The notes beneath the pieces were generated by a model. The model did not search any database, was not told the DNA's origin, and saw only the letters and a list, made by a program, of their open reading frames with translations. A stretch of DNA of 64,000 bases. Origin: Campylobacter showae (lineage in GTDB: Bacteria > Campylobacterota > Campylobacteria > Campylobacterales > Campylobacteraceae). This document shows positions 18,788 to 28,297 of this stretch, piece after piece (within the stretch, counting starts at the first letter, position 1; each line of letters starts with the position of its first letter). Where the stretch lies: positions 1,116,001-1,180,000 of the forward strand of contig NZ_UWOK01000001.1 in assembly GCF_900573985.1 (NCBI RefSeq). Direction: 5' to 3'. Position numbers and translations under genes: made by a program.

Positions 18788-19939
18788 TTGAAAAATATAG
18801 ACGTGATGGAGTATGCTGGCGGCGCGCAGCGCATAGATGAAGCGCTGATGCGGCGGGTGCTAGCGGCGCGCGAAGACTACGACTATGCGAAATTTGACGC
18901 CGGTGACGTTAGGCGCGCTCTAAACGAGGAAAATCTAGGCGCAGAGGGACTAAAAGCGCTTCTAAGCCCTGCTGCGGGCGCATTTTTAGGCGAGATGGCG
19001 GAAGCGGCGCGAGATAGGACGCGCAGGCAGTTTGGCAACTCGGTGCAGTTTTTTACGCCGCTTTATATCTCAAATTTTTGCGATAGCGACTGCGTTTACT
19101 GCGGCTTTAGCTCGCGAAATAAGATCTCGCGCGTGCGGCTAAAGGCGGACGAGGCGGCGACAGAGCTAGCAAATATCGCAAAAAGCGGGCTAAAAGACGT
19201 GCTGATCCTAACCGGCGAAAGCGCGAAAAAAAGCGACCTGGGCTATATCGGTGAGGTTTGCAAAGAGGCGTCTAGGCTTTTTAGCAACGTCGGAATCGAG
19301 ATCTATCCGCTAAATGCCGACGAATACGCGTTTTTACACGGTTGCGGCGCGGACTACGTCGTGGTTTTTCAAGAAACTTACGACCCGGCGGCGTATGCGA
19401 GATTTCACCTAGGCGGCGTCAAGCGCTCGTTTGCCTACCGCTTCCACGCCCAGGAGCGCGCTCTCATGGGCGGCATGCGCAGCGTCGGATTTGCCGCGCT
19501 TTTGGGCCTTGACGACTTTAGAAAGGACGCTCTAGCCACCGCGCTGCACGCGCATTTTATACAGCAAAAGTATCCGCACGCCGAGATCGCGCTATCTTGC
19601 CCGCGCCTGCGCCCCGCGATAAACAAGGCTCACGTCGGCCCGCGAGATGTTGACGAGAGGGCGCTGTTTCAGGTCATCTGCGCGTACCGCCTCTTTTTGC
19701 CCTACGCAAATATTACGATCTCCACGCGCGAGCTGGCCAGGTTTCGTGACGGCGTCATCGCAGTCGCCGCGAACAAAATCTCAGCCGGCGTTAGCACGGG
19801 CGTTGGGACGCACTCGGATAAGGCCAAAAAGGGCGACGAGCAGTTTGAGATCAGCGACGCGCGCTCGGTTGAGGAGATATTGGGCGCGGTGCGTGGGCTA
19901 AATTTGCAGCCCGTGATGAGCGAGCATATTTACGTTTAG
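18788..19939 (+). CDS. thiH: 2-iminoacetate synthase ThiH (radical SAM)
   Basis: 383 aa. Radical-SAM enzyme that cleaves tyrosine to dehydroglycine and p-cresol for thiazole synthesis. The [4Fe-4S] motif CDSDCVYC has Cys98, Cys102 and Cys105. The start is TTG 18788, preferred because GGAG lies 6 nt upstream; the next ATG (18806) lacks this. The 223 nt before it contain only a 22-codon reading frame (18588-18656) and no recognisable gene; thiF, often present between thiS and thiG/thiH in Campylobacter, is not there. Confidence 0.94.
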   Translation: MKNIDVMEYAGGAQRIDEALMRRVLAAREDYDYAKFDAGDVRRALNEENLGAEGLKALLSPAAGAFLGEMAEAARDRTRRQFGNSVQFFTPLYISNFCDSDCVYCGFSSRNKISRVRLKADEAATELANIAKSGLKDVLILTGESAKKSDLGYIGEVCKEASRLFSNVGIEIYPLNADEYAFLHGCGADYVVVFQETYDPAAYARFHLGGVKRSFAYRFHAQERALMGGMRSVGFAALLGLDDFRKDALATALHAHFIQQKYPHAEIALSCPRLRPAINKAHVGPRDVDERALFQVICAYRLFLPYANITISTRELARFRDGVIAVAANKISAGVSTGVGTHSDKAKKGDEQFEISDARSVEEILGAVRGLNLQPVMSEHIYV

Positions 19940-19981
19940 GGCGGCGGTTTTTGCGGGCGTAAAATTTGGCTCTTGAGGTAA

Positions 19982-20641
19982 ATGGCGATGGAATTTGACA
20001 AATTTGAGCTCGTTTGGGTGACGAATCGCCGCTTGAGCGAGGATTTTTTCGCTGATGTTAGGTGGGTAGCGCAAAGCGGCAAGGCGGATAAAATTTTGCT
20101 CAGGGAGAGCGATCTGTCCGAGGATGAATACGAAAATTTAGCCCGAAAAACGCTTGAGATCATCGCTGAGTGTGGCTCTGGTGCGCGGCTTATTTTGCAC
20201 ACTTACGCAAACGTCGCGAGCAAACTAGGCGTCTGTGAGCTACACCTTCCCTTTACTAAATTTGCGGCGTTAAGTGGCGAGTCGGCTATAAATTTGAGAG
20301 ATTTGGCTAAATTTGACGGCGCACGCTCGGACAAAGAGAGAGGCGGCGACATTTGCGGGTCAAATTTAACGCAAAAACTTAAAATCGGCGTTTCGGTCCA
20401 CTCTTTAGAGCAGGCTTCATCGGCGCAGGAACTAGGCGCTGATTACGTCGTGGCGGGACATATTTTTGATACGCCTTCTCACGCGCTAGAGCGAGGCAGG
20501 GGGCTTAAATTTTTACGGGAGATTTGCGAGAAATTAAGCATAAAAACCTACGCTATCGGTGGGATAAATTTTGAAAATCTAAGCGAGATCAAGGATGCGG
20601 GCGTAGCCGGAGCGTATATGATGCGGGGATTTTTGAGTTAA
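19982..20641 (+). CDS. thiE: Thiamine phosphate synthase ThiE/TenI family
   Basis: 219 aa. TIM barrel with VWVTNRRL at the start, then IGVSVHSLEQASSAQELGADYVVAGHIFDTPSH and YAIGGINFENLSEI near the end, the pyrophosphate and phosphate binding parts of ThiE/TenI. It should couple HMP-diphosphate with thiazole phosphate. Since TenI aminase-like relatives share the fold, ThiE is favoured mainly by its position after thiH. GAGG precedes the ATG. An insertion rich in D/R/K/E (about residues 105-130) makes it slightly longer than minimal ThiE. Confidence 0.8.
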   Translation: MAMEFDKFELVWVTNRRLSEDFFADVRWVAQSGKADKILLRESDLSEDEYENLARKTLEIIAECGSGARLILHTYANVASKLGVCELHLPFTKFAALSGESAINLRDLAKFDGARSDKERGGDICGSNLTQKLKIGVSVHSLEQASSAQELGADYVVAGHIFDTPSHALERGRGLKFLREICEKLSIKTYAIGGINFENLSEIKDAGVAGAYMMRGFLS

Positions 20642-20680
20642 TTTTTTAATTTTGATTAATACTACTTTAATAACAAATTT

Positions 20681-20714
20681 TATACTATAGTCATTATCTA
20701 AAATAACTGATAAT
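20681..20714 (+). promoter_or_regulatory. Putative promoter with Fur-type inverted repeat before the heme/iron uptake genes
   Basis: A -10-like TATACT (20681-20686) is followed by ATTATC (20693-20698) and GATAAT (20709-20714), inverted half-sites of the kind in Fur boxes, separated by 10 bases. The spacing differs from the classical 19-bp box, so operator function is tentative. It lies just upstream of the ChaN-like gene. Confidence 0.4.
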
Positions 20715-20724
20715 AGGAATAAAA

Positions 20725-21549
20725 ATGAATACTTTAAAAATCGTTATTTTTCTTATCTTTGCTCTATTTTTGGTTGGATGTAGCGGCAAATATGAAGTCA
20801 CGCCACAAAAGCTAGATGATATCAAGGCTACGGCTAAAATCGTCAATCTAAGTACAAATAAAACGATGGATTTTGACGGCTTTATTGTCGAAGTGTTAGA
20901 TGCTGATATTTTACTGGTAGGCGAGCTACACGATGACTTTGACCACCATTTGGCCGAAATTTTACTCATCAAAGCGCTTTCAAAAAATAAAAACATAGAC
21001 GTCGCTTTTGAGATGCTTGGAGGCGATAAGCAAAAATATGCGGATGGCCTGGATAAAAAAACTCGTTCGGGTGAATTGATTAAAGCTATAAAATGGAATG
21101 ATAAAATGTGGGAGTTAAGGCATTACAAAGGAGTGTTAGAAACAGCATTTTATAGCGCTAACATCAAGTGCGCAAATTTAAGCGAAGACGAAATAAAGCT
21201 GATATTTGCCGGTGCCCAGCCTATATCGGGTAAATTTTCCGCATCCAAAAGCGTTCAAGAAGCTATCGTGAAAATCGTCGGTAGAGTGCACGGAGGCGTA
21301 AATAAGCAAGATATACAGAAGCTTGTCCAGGCTCAGCAGTACAAAGATCGTAGGATGGCTGACGTCGTAAATAAATCTGCAAATTTCGCTTTGCTTATAG
21401 CTGGGAGGTATCACGTCCAAAAGGACATAGGGGTGCCGCTTCATCTTATGGATTTTAAAACGAAAAAGAAATTTAAAACTTTGTTTTTAGGCTTTGATGG
21501 CGACGATACGAGTGCTAAAGAGGTTGATTATCTATGGAAATTTAAATAA
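20725..21549 (+). CDS. ChaN-like heme/iron-regulated lipoprotein
   Basis: 274 aa. Lipoprotein signal with lipobox LVGC (Cys 19). The Tiki/ChaN domain shows ILLVGELHDDFDHH and VAFEMLGGD near its start and GRYHVQKDIGVPLHL near its end. In C. jejuni ChaN is an iron-regulated, heme-binding lipoprotein linked to an outer-membrane receptor. Here it is the first gene of a likely operon with exbB, exbD and tonB (9-nt gap to exbB), which supports a role in heme/iron uptake at the outer membrane. Confidence 0.85.
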   Translation: MNTLKIVIFLIFALFLVGCSGKYEVTPQKLDDIKATAKIVNLSTNKTMDFDGFIVEVLDADILLVGELHDDFDHHLAEILLIKALSKNKNIDVAFEMLGGDKQKYADGLDKKTRSGELIKAIKWNDKMWELRHYKGVLETAFYSANIKCANLSEDEIKLIFAGAQPISGKFSASKSVQEAIVKIVGRVHGGVNKQDIQKLVQAQQYKDRRMADVVNKSANFALLIAGRYHVQKDIGVPLHLMDFKTKKKFKTLFLGFDGDDTSAKEVDYLWKFK

Positions 21550-21558
21550 AGGTACGAG

Positions 21559-22386
21559 ATGGCTAAAATTTTAGTGATTATTTTTTCTTTTTGTTTGTTG
21601 TTTGGTGAAAATAACGTAAGCGAATTTGAAAAATCAAGCGATAGCCAAGTAGCGTTTGATGTAAATTCATCTCAAACTGGCTTGAAATTTGGCGCGGAAC
21701 AAAATTTGACCGACATCGCCTCAAATTCTCAGGCGCCGAGCATAGATTTGTCATTTATTTCGCTTTTTAAGAACGCACATATAGTCGTAAAGATTGTTAT
21801 ATGCGTTTTGATTTTATTTTCCGTCATTACGTGGACGATTTTTATCGTCAAATTTATCCAGTTTAAGCTGGCATTTCGTAGACTCAAATTTGACGAAAAC
21901 ACTGTAAAAGATGCGTCTGATTGGCGGGTTTTAAAGTTAAAGAAAAAGAGTTTTGCAGTGGATTTTATAAGAGAACTTGAGGATGAGAGCAAAAAAAGCG
22001 TCAAATTTGACGAAAATATGAAATCGCGAGTAAAACAAAGGCTTGATCTTAAAAAATCGTCGCTCGCGAACGTGATGAGAGGGTGGGTTGGAGTGCTCGC
22101 TAGCATCGGCTCGTCTGCACCTTTTGTCGGGCTTTTTGGGACGGTTTGGGGCATAATGAACAGCTTTGTGGGTATAGCAAACAGCAACAACGCCAGCCTA
22201 AGCGTGGTGGCTCCTGGTATTGCAGAGGCGCTTTTTGCCACAGCTCTTGGACTCGTAGCCGCGATACCAGCAGTTTTGGTTTATAACTATCTGGTGCGGT
22301 GTAGCGTTAAATTTAATGCTCATTTAGGGCTGCTTAGTTCTCAAATTTATTTGATATTTGATAGACTGGCTGCGGAAAATGAATAG
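21559..22386 (+). CDS. exbB: TonB-system proton channel subunit ExbB
   Basis: 275 aa. MotA/TolQ/ExbB family. A cleavable signal (1-16) and a ~60-residue periplasmic extension precede TM1 (about 74-99); the core [29 protein letters not shown] and the C-terminal TM ([26 protein letters not shown]) are diagnostic. With ExbD it uses the proton gradient to energise TonB. The long N-terminus marks the extended ExbB subtype. It overlaps exbD by 8 nt. Confidence 0.93.
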   Translation: MAKILVIIFSFCLLFGENNVSEFEKSSDSQVAFDVNSSQTGLKFGAEQNLTDIASNSQAPSIDLSFISLFKNAHIVVKIVICVLILFSVITWTIFIVKFIQFKLAFRRLKFDENTVKDASDWRVLKLKKKSFAVDFIRELEDESKKSVKFDENMKSRVKQRLDLKKSSLANVMRGWVGVLASIGSSAPFVGLFGTVWGIMNSFVGIANSNNASLSVVAPGIAEALFATALGLVAAIPAVLVYNYLVRCSVKFNAHLGLLSSQIYLIFDRLAAENE

Positions 22387-22771
22387 CGAAGAAGAGCTAA
22401 GCGAGATAAACGTAACGCCTTTTATCGACGTTATGCTAGTACTTTTGATTATATTTATGGTAGTTACGCCCATAGTAACCAGTTCTGTGAAAGTCGAGCT
22501 GCCAAAATCTGTTGCCAAACAAAAAGAGGATGTAAATAAGCCTATAATCTTAAGCATAAACGATAAATTCGAAATTTATTTGGGCAGTCAAGCCGTTTTA
22601 GCGGAGAATATCGCGCAGGCGCTGGATATAAAAAGCGGACGCAACTATGAGGCGATAGTGTATTTTCACGTCGATAAAAGCGTGCCTTATGAGATTTTGA
22701 TCAATGCCGTCGAGCGAGTGAAGATAGCCGGATATACCAAAATAGCCTTTTCGACAAAGGTTGTAAACTGA
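22379..22771 (+). CDS. exbD: TonB-system subunit ExbD
   Basis: 130 aa from ATG 22379 ([20 protein letters not shown]); a TTG 21 nt earlier would add seven residues lacking family likeness. One TM helix holds the proton-carrying Asp of [18 protein letters not shown]. The periplasmic part follows ([15 protein letters not shown]...). It overlaps both neighbours, indicating coupled translation with ExbB and TonB. Confidence 0.93.
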   Translation: MNSEEELSEINVTPFIDVMLVLLIIFMVVTPIVTSSVKVELPKSVAKQKEDVNKPIILSINDKFEIYLGSQAVLAENIAQALDIKSGRNYEAIVYFHVDKSVPYEILINAVERVKIAGYTKIAFSTKVVN

Positions 22772-23631
22772 TGAAAATTCCACGTCTTGCTTGGGTATTT
22801 GCTTTTATTCTTGCTTCAGCGTTGCATGCGGCGCTTTTTGTTTTTATCGCAAATAGCGGCAAGGCTATAAATTTGGAGCAGAATTTCGGTGGCTTTGATT
22901 ATCCGATAAAAAACGACCAAATCGAGTCGATTATGATAATTTCAGATCTGTCGATAGGCGATTTCAAAGAGATCGCCGTAAATTCTCAAAAATCCTCCGC
23001 ACCGCAACCTGAAGAAACAGAGGCCAAAGAAGAGGAAAAGCCAGAGGTAGCCTCGTTAGAGGAGATAAAATCTCAAATCGAAGTCGTAAAAAAACAGGAA
23101 ACGCCAAAAAAAATAAAACCTAAAATAAAACCGAAGAAAATAGTAAAAAAACCAGTAAAAATCGCCAAGGAAACAAACAAAAAAAGCAATGAAGACACAC
23201 AAAAAGTTTCAAATTTGGACTCGGATATAAACTCCGTAGCCAAGGATAACGTAGCTTCGGCGCCCGTTAGCGGTAGCGGAACTAGGATAGTCGGCAGTTT
23301 TGCAGGTTCCGGCGCAGATAAAAAAAGTTGGCAAGGTATGGTTGTGTCCCACTTAAACAAGCACAAAAAATACCCGAGCGACGCTCTTCTAAGTGGATTT
23401 GAAGGTGTCGTTTACGTAAAAGTAAAAATAGCAGCTAACGGCGAAGTGCTAAGCGTTTTATTGACTAAAGGGAGCAAATTTGAGATTTTAAACAACGAAG
23501 CGACGGAGCTTTTTAGCCGCGCTTCACCCCTGCCGTCACCTCCTAGTGAAATGATGGGCTCAGATCACGATCTGACGTTAAATTTTCCAATCGAATTTAA
23601 TATAAAAAAATATAAAGCCTCAAAAAAATAA
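22771..23631 (+). CDS. tonB: Energy transducer TonB
   Basis: 286 aa. N-terminal TM (LAWVFAFILASALHAALFVFI) with the conserved HAALF-like stretch, a Lys/Pro/Glu-rich periplasm-spanning region (about 85-150, KKIKPKIKPKKIVKKPVK) and a C-terminal TonB domain (about 190-286) with YPSDALLSGFEGVVYVKVKI and SPLPSPPSEM. It transmits ExbBD energy to outer-membrane receptors, here presumably the receptor encoded next. It shares one base with the exbD stop. Confidence 0.9.
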   Translation: MKIPRLAWVFAFILASALHAALFVFIANSGKAINLEQNFGGFDYPIKNDQIESIMIISDLSIGDFKEIAVNSQKSSAPQPEETEAKEEEKPEVASLEEIKSQIEVVKKQETPKKIKPKIKPKKIVKKPVKIAKETNKKSNEDTQKVSNLDSDINSVAKDNVASAPVSGSGTRIVGSFAGSGADKKSWQGMVVSHLNKHKKYPSDALLSGFEGVVYVKVKIAANGEVLSVLLTKGSKFEILNNEATELFSRASPLPSPPSEMMGSDHDLTLNFPIEFNIKKYKASKK

Positions 23632-23719
23632 ATTTATCTATCGTGCCATAGTTTAAAAAGAGTTAAATAAAGATAACCGGTATAAGTAAAAATTTATATA
23701 TGCGGTGATACAATTCTTA

Positions 23720-23743
23720 AATGATAAGATAATGATTTTGATA
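23720..23743 (+). promoter_or_regulatory. Possible Fur-type site before the TonB-dependent receptor
   Basis: ATGATAAGATAATGATTTTG (23721-23740) followed by ATA contains repeated GATAAT-like hexamers as in Fur boxes. It lies about 95 nt before the receptor start in a 203-nt gap that otherwise holds nothing recognisable. Tentative. Confidence 0.35.
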
Positions 23744-23834
23744 CGGCTTACCATATAGTCATAGAAGTTATCGACGCTTTCAAATTTAAGCCGCCTGACG
23801 TCCGCGTATAAAAAATAATCTAGAAGGAAGCATT

Positions 23835-26099
23835 ATGAATAGTTTTAAATTTAACATAGCTTGCATATTGGCTATTTGTTTAGCGAGCGCTGACGCAAAA
23901 GACGTCGATTTTAGTACCTTGGAAGTCTCGGCTACTGAGGTCAAAAATAGCGAAAAGGCGTTTTCGACGCCTGGAGCCGTTAGTTCGCGAGAGGATATTA
24001 GAAGCGAAAATCAAAGTATAGACTCCGTAGTCAGAAGCTTGCCAGGCAGCTACACGCAAATAGACCAATCCCAGGGCAGCGTGTCCGTAAATATCCGCGG
24101 GCTTACAGGGCTTGGGCGCGTAAACACGATGATAGATGGAGTTACACAGACTTATTACGGTACGTCGAGCGATACGGGTGGGGTTCATAACTTTACCGGC
24201 AACATTGGCACTTCAGCCTTTGGAGCACTCATAGATCAAAATTTCCTAGTAGGTATAGACATCGAGAGAGGAAGTTTTAGCGGTGCTCAAAACGGACTTA
24301 TGGGAAGTGCGAATTTTAGAACCATAGGCATAAATGACGTTATAACTGACGACCACATTTTTGGCTTTTTAGGTAGATATAGCTATGGCTCAAACGGCGT
24401 GGGGCCAAGCTATATGGGTAGTGTCGCGGCAAAAAAAGAATTTGACGGCGGACAAAGCCTGGGCGTACTTTTTGGATATAGCGGTAAAAAAATCTCGCAA
24501 GACTATAAGATAGGCGGCGGTGGCAAAATAAAAGACAATGATAAAGACATCGACGGAGACGGCATGCCTGATTTGCCTACGGCGTTAGATACCGATTCGC
24601 TGGAGCAGCGTCCTAAAAGCTATCTTTTTAAGCTGGAATACGATAGTGAGATAAACAAAGCTATTTTGACATACAGGAGGTATAGCAATTATCTAGCTAA
24701 AAGAGATATAACCAGCGACAACTATCAGCTTGATTATCGTTTTGATCCGTATTCTGACCTGATCGATATAAATTTGCTCTTATCTTATAATAAAATCAGA
24801 CAAATTTACGATAAAAAAGCAAGACTGGCGTGGGCGGATCTTGAAAAAGGGATGAAATTTAAAAATAGTTCTCTGGTTTTTGATCTTAGCAATACCTTTT
24901 TGTTTGATATAACAGATAAGCTTAAATTTAGCTCAAAACTAGGCATAAATGCCCTAAATAACGAATATAAACGCATTACGGGAGACGAGGCGTACTCTAC
25001 GCTTAGAACGGCGTATCCTATACCAAACGGTAAACAAAAGATATTTAATTATTATTTAGATAATTCGCTTGAGTACGACATTTTTACCTTCGATGCAAAT
25101 TTAAATCTCGTAAATTGGAAAACGAGCGGTATAAAAGGCAAATGCTTAGCAGGGAATCCTTACTGCTCTCCACAAGAGGCCGGAGACTTTAAAAGAAAAG
25201 ATACCGATTTAAACTATTCTCTTATGGCTTCAGCCAAGATTGACGAGTTGTTTTCGCCGTTTATCAGCTACGAAAGGACGACTAGGCCGCTAAACGTACA
25301 GGAACTTTTTTCTTCCGGCTCTGTTTATGAAGATATAAACACCGGGCTAAAACCAGAAACGGCAAAAACCTATCAGATCGGCTTTAATAGCCACAAGCAC
25401 GGTATTTTTTCAGACGATGACGTTTTTGGGCTTAAAGCTGTTTACTATAACACTAAAATAAAAAATTTTATCTACGACAGGATAATCGGCTACACAAATG
25501 CTGGCGGCGACGTTACGATGTTTTTGGCTAGATTAAATGACAAAGCCACCTTAAAAGGCTTTGAGCTTGAGTTTTTATACGATATGGACGTATTTTACGC
25601 CAAAGCCTCATACACTCGTCAAAAATCCTCCTATCAGCCCTCAGATAGTTTTGCGCTAGACTGGACGAACGGACCTGCTAGTGGAACTACACAGTTTAGC
25701 GAACTGCCGAAATATTACGCTACGATAGACGTTGGAACTAGGCTTTTTAATGAAAAGTTAGTTATTGGTTCTATAGCCAAAATTACTGGTAAGGCAAAAA
25801 GGATAAATCCTAAATTTAACTGGGGTGCTTTTGACGAAAATGATCCGAGATTTAAGATTATCAATACGCAAGAACTGCCAAAAATCCCGACTATTTTCGA
25901 TTTTTACCTCACCTTCGAGCCGATTAAAAATTTAACCTTTAAATTTGAAGTGCAAAACATATTCGACAAAAACTACATGGATGCGCTTTATACTTATAAC
26001 TCATCTTACTCAAGCGACGTATTTAACGACGATATCACTATCTTTAACAATGCTGCCAGGGGTAGGACGATACTGGGAAGTTTTGAGTATAGATATTAA
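23835..26099 (+). CDS. TonB-dependent outer-membrane receptor, probably heme/hemoprotein
   Basis: 754 aa with a signal peptide (1-21). Plug domain about residues 35-165 (VSATEV, VVRSLPGSYTQIDQ, VNIRGLTGLGRVNTMIDGVTQTYYG). The beta barrel contains RTTRPLNVQELF and NTGLKPETAKTYQIGF, which correspond to the FRAP and NPNL-type boxes of heme receptors, and it ends FEYRY, a normal barrel terminus. Location after chaN-exbB-exbD-tonB supports heme or iron-complex uptake; the exact ligand cannot be read. A calcium-binding-like stretch DNDKDIDGDGMPD sits in an early barrel loop (about 235-250). Confidence 0.85.
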   Translation: MNSFKFNIACILAICLASADAKDVDFSTLEVSATEVKNSEKAFSTPGAVSSREDIRSENQSIDSVVRSLPGSYTQIDQSQGSVSVNIRGLTGLGRVNTMIDGVTQTYYGTSSDTGGVHNFTGNIGTSAFGALIDQNFLVGIDIERGSFSGAQNGLMGSANFRTIGINDVITDDHIFGFLGRYSYGSNGVGPSYMGSVAAKKEFDGGQSLGVLFGYSGKKISQDYKIGGGGKIKDNDKDIDGDGMPDLPTALDTDSLEQRPKSYLFKLEYDSEINKAILTYRRYSNYLAKRDITSDNYQLDYRFDPYSDLIDINLLLSYNKIRQIYDKKARLAWADLEKGMKFKNSSLVFDLSNTFLFDITDKLKFSSKLGINALNNEYKRITGDEAYSTLRTAYPIPNGKQKIFNYYLDNSLEYDIFTFDANLNLVNWKTSGIKGKCLAGNPYCSPQEAGDFKRKDTDLNYSLMASAKIDELFSPFISYERTTRPLNVQELFSSGSVYEDINTGLKPETAKTYQIGFNSHKHGIFSDDDVFGLKAVYYNTKIKNFIYDRIIGYTNAGGDVTMFLARLNDKATLKGFELEFLYDMDVFYAKASYTRQKSSYQPSDSFALDWTNGPASGTTQFSELPKYYATIDVGTRLFNEKLVIGSIAKITGKAKRINPKFNWGAFDENDPRFKIINTQELPKIPTIFDFYLTFEPIKNLTFKFEVQNIFDKNYMDALYTYNSSYSSDVFNDDITIFNNAARGRTILGSFEYRY

Positions 26100-26109
26100 A
26101 TTTAACGAC

Positions 26110-26143
26110 CGAGTCGCCGCGATAAAAGCGGCGCTCTTGGTTT
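26110..26143 (+). terminator. Hairpin terminator after the receptor gene
   Basis: GAGTCGCCGC (26111-26120), a GATAAAA loop, and GCGGCGCTC (26128-26136) form a G+C-rich stem with one bulged T, followed by TTGGTTT. A reasonable rho-independent terminator for the receptor. Confidence 0.6.
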
Positions 26144-26253
26144 CTGCTCTAAAATTGACCTACATAATCTTTTTTTGCTAAATTTGACTGCATATAAATT
26201 TAAGCCTATTTTGCTACTATTTCAGACGAAATTTAGCTCAAAATGGAGAATAC

Positions 26254-27135
26254 GTGAAAAAATTGATCTTTGTTACGGTGCTTTGGGCGTTTAGTTTTAG
26301 CCTCATCGGCGAGTTTTTGGCGGGGCGAGTGGATAGCTACTTCGCCGCATTTTCGCGCGTAGCGCTAGCGCTTGGCGTATTTTTGCCCTTTATGATTAAG
26401 GATTTTATCGTGCAAAATCTCGCCCTCTACGCCAAAGTAGCCGCGATCGGCGCGATTCAGATCGGCGCGATGTATATCTTTTACTACAACTCGTTTGCCT
26501 ACCTTAGCGTCGCCGAGGTCGCGCTCTTTACGATATTTACGCCGTTTTACGTGAGCGTGGTTTACGATGTGCTCGCAGGTAGGCTTAGGCTGCTGTATCT
26601 GTTTAGCGTTGGCACGGCGGTTTTAGGCGCGCTCATCATCAAGTACGGTAACGTAAATAGCGGCTTTTGGCACGGATTTTTGCTCGTGCAGGGGGCAAAT
26701 TTATGCTTTGGCGTCGGACAGAGTGCGTATAAATTTTTGCTAGAAAAGCGCGATTTTAACGAGCAAAGAGGGGTTTTTGGCTACTTTTTCGTAGGGGCCG
26801 CGGCGGTTACGGGCATAGCCTTTGCTATGTTTGGCAATCCTGAAAAAATCAACCTCGACCTCACGCAAGGCGCAGTACTGCTTTGGCTAGGCATCGGAGC
26901 TAGCGGTCTAGGATACTTTTTATGGAACAAAGGCGCATGCGAGGTAGATAGCGGCACTCTAGCTATCATGAATAACGCTCTCATACCTGCGGCCATCATC
27001 GTAAATTTAGTATTTTGGCACAAAGACGCGGACATACTAAGACTCTGCCTAGGCGGTACTGTGATTTATATCTCGCTACTCATTCACAACAAAATCATCG
27101 CACACTATGAGCGAGCAAGCGTAGAGGCAAAATAG
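26254..27135 (+). CDS. EamA/DMT-family transporter
   Basis: 293 aa, about ten TM helices in two EamA repeats (e.g. LIFVTVLWAFSFSLIGEFLAGR at the start; YFAAFSRVALALGVFLPF). GTG start with GGAGAA 8 nt upstream; the next in-frame ATG is internal. Likely exports a metabolite or amino acid; the substrate cannot be inferred. The stop codon lies at the foot of a stem-loop (TAGCTAAATTT 27133-27143 / AAATTTAGCTA 27150-27160). Confidence 0.82.
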   Translation: MKKLIFVTVLWAFSFSLIGEFLAGRVDSYFAAFSRVALALGVFLPFMIKDFIVQNLALYAKVAAIGAIQIGAMYIFYYNSFAYLSVAEVALFTIFTPFYVSVVYDVLAGRLRLLYLFSVGTAVLGALIIKYGNVNSGFWHGFLLVQGANLCFGVGQSAYKFLLEKRDFNEQRGVFGYFFVGAAAVTGIAFAMFGNPEKINLDLTQGAVLLWLGIGASGLGYFLWNKGACEVDSGTLAIMNNALIPAAIIVNLVFWHKDADILRLCLGGTVIYISLLIHNKIIAHYERASVEAK

Positions 27136-27454
27136 CTAAATTTGAAGCCAAATTTAGCTAAAATTTAAAACTAGCGGCGAGATAAAACATTGCCGCTTTG
27201 GGTTGGCTTGCGGTAAGTATTTTAAGATTGAGTTTTAAAGTATTAATATACATAGCGCTTTATTTATTTTGGCTAAACTTATATGCTTATGTTTGAGCAG
27301 TAGTTTAGTGGCCTATTTTACCACGCGATAAAATGAGATCACCTATACAAGGAAACCTTTGTGGAAGGGGGTAGAAAATAAGAAAGTTTGAGATAGCTAT
27401 ACGTTAAACTCAAGCGCAAATTTGACGCGCCAAAGAGTCCGTCAAATTTGCAAA
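27136..27454. other. Intergenic stretch between convergent genes
   Basis: About 320 bases between the ends of the DMT transporter (+) and modD (-). The stem-loop overlapping the transporter stop is the only structured element I see; it lacks a long T-run on either strand. No gene is apparent. Confidence 0.5.
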
Positions 27455-28297
27455 TTATACTATCTCTAAAACCGCGGTAATGTCGGCCATGCCTTGCGTG
27501 TACATCGCTGACGTAACGAGTGCGTCCGCGCCGGCGCTAGCAAATTCTCGGACGTTTTTTAGATTTATCCCGCCGCTTGCGACTAGGGCTGCGTTTGGAG
27601 CGATTTTATCTCGCAAGTCTACTGCTCGCTTTACCGCTTCTAGCGTAAATTTATCGCACTGCACGACGTCGGTGCCCGCTCTTAAAAGCGCTTCGCAGTC
27701 GTCTAAATTTTCGCATTCGGCGGCGATTTTACGTTCGGGAGCTTTTGCTTTAAAGGTTGAAATTTGAGCCAAAAACTCATCATACGAATCGTAAGCCTTG
27801 ATGTGATTTTTAAAAAACAGCACGCTATCGCTCAAATTTAGTCTATGTATGCCGCAGCCGCCCTCAAGCACGGCTTTTAGGCAAAATTTCTTAGCAAACG
27901 GGAAACTCTTGCGCGTGGCTAGGATTTCGCATTTTGGATTTACGTTTTTTGCCGCCTCGTTCATCGCTCTTGCGTAGGTGGCGATCTTGCAGGCGTACTC
28001 TAGGCAAATTTGCGCTAACTTCCAGGCTTTGTGTACGCCGTCGTAGCTGCCGCTGATTTTTACGATCGGCTCTTTTGCGGCTACGACGGCGGAGTTTGGG
28101 ACGCAAATTTGTGCCTTGCAGTCTAGCAAACGCGCGACACCCGCCGCTACGTCTACGCAGCTAACCGTCACGTCCTCGCGCGGCAGTATGGTTAAAACGG
28201 CGTTTTTACGGATGCCTTGAAGCGAGGTTGTAAGATCAAAGTAGGGCAGGTCTTCGCCGATGTAGGCTAAAATTTCTGCATCACTTATCTTGATCAT
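27455..28297 (-). CDS. modD: ModD, quinolinate phosphoribosyltransferase-like protein
   Basis: 280 aa. NadC-like fold: EDLPYFDLTTSLQGI at the start, ATRKSFPFAKKFCLKAVLEGGCGIHRLNLSD in the middle and VASGGINLKNVREFASAGADALVTS at the end. The phenylalanine-containing RKSFPFAK form, rather than NadC's RKTxPG, is what I use to separate ModD from NadC. ModD proteins are usually next to molybdate transporters, function unproven. Here no modABC is near; it is the last gene of a minus-strand run and overlaps the preceding small gene by 17 nt. Confidence 0.85.
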   Translation of the reverse strand: MIKISDAEILAYIGEDLPYFDLTTSLQGIRKNAVLTILPREDVTVSCVDVAAGVARLLDCKAQICVPNSAVVAAKEPIVKISGSYDGVHKAWKLAQICLEYACKIATYARAMNEAAKNVNPKCEILATRKSFPFAKKFCLKAVLEGGCGIHRLNLSDSVLFFKNHIKAYDSYDEFLAQISTFKAKAPERKIAAECENLDDCEALLRAGTDVVQCDKFTLEAVKRAVDLRDKIAPNAALVASGGINLKNVREFASAGADALVTSAMYTQGMADITAVLEIV

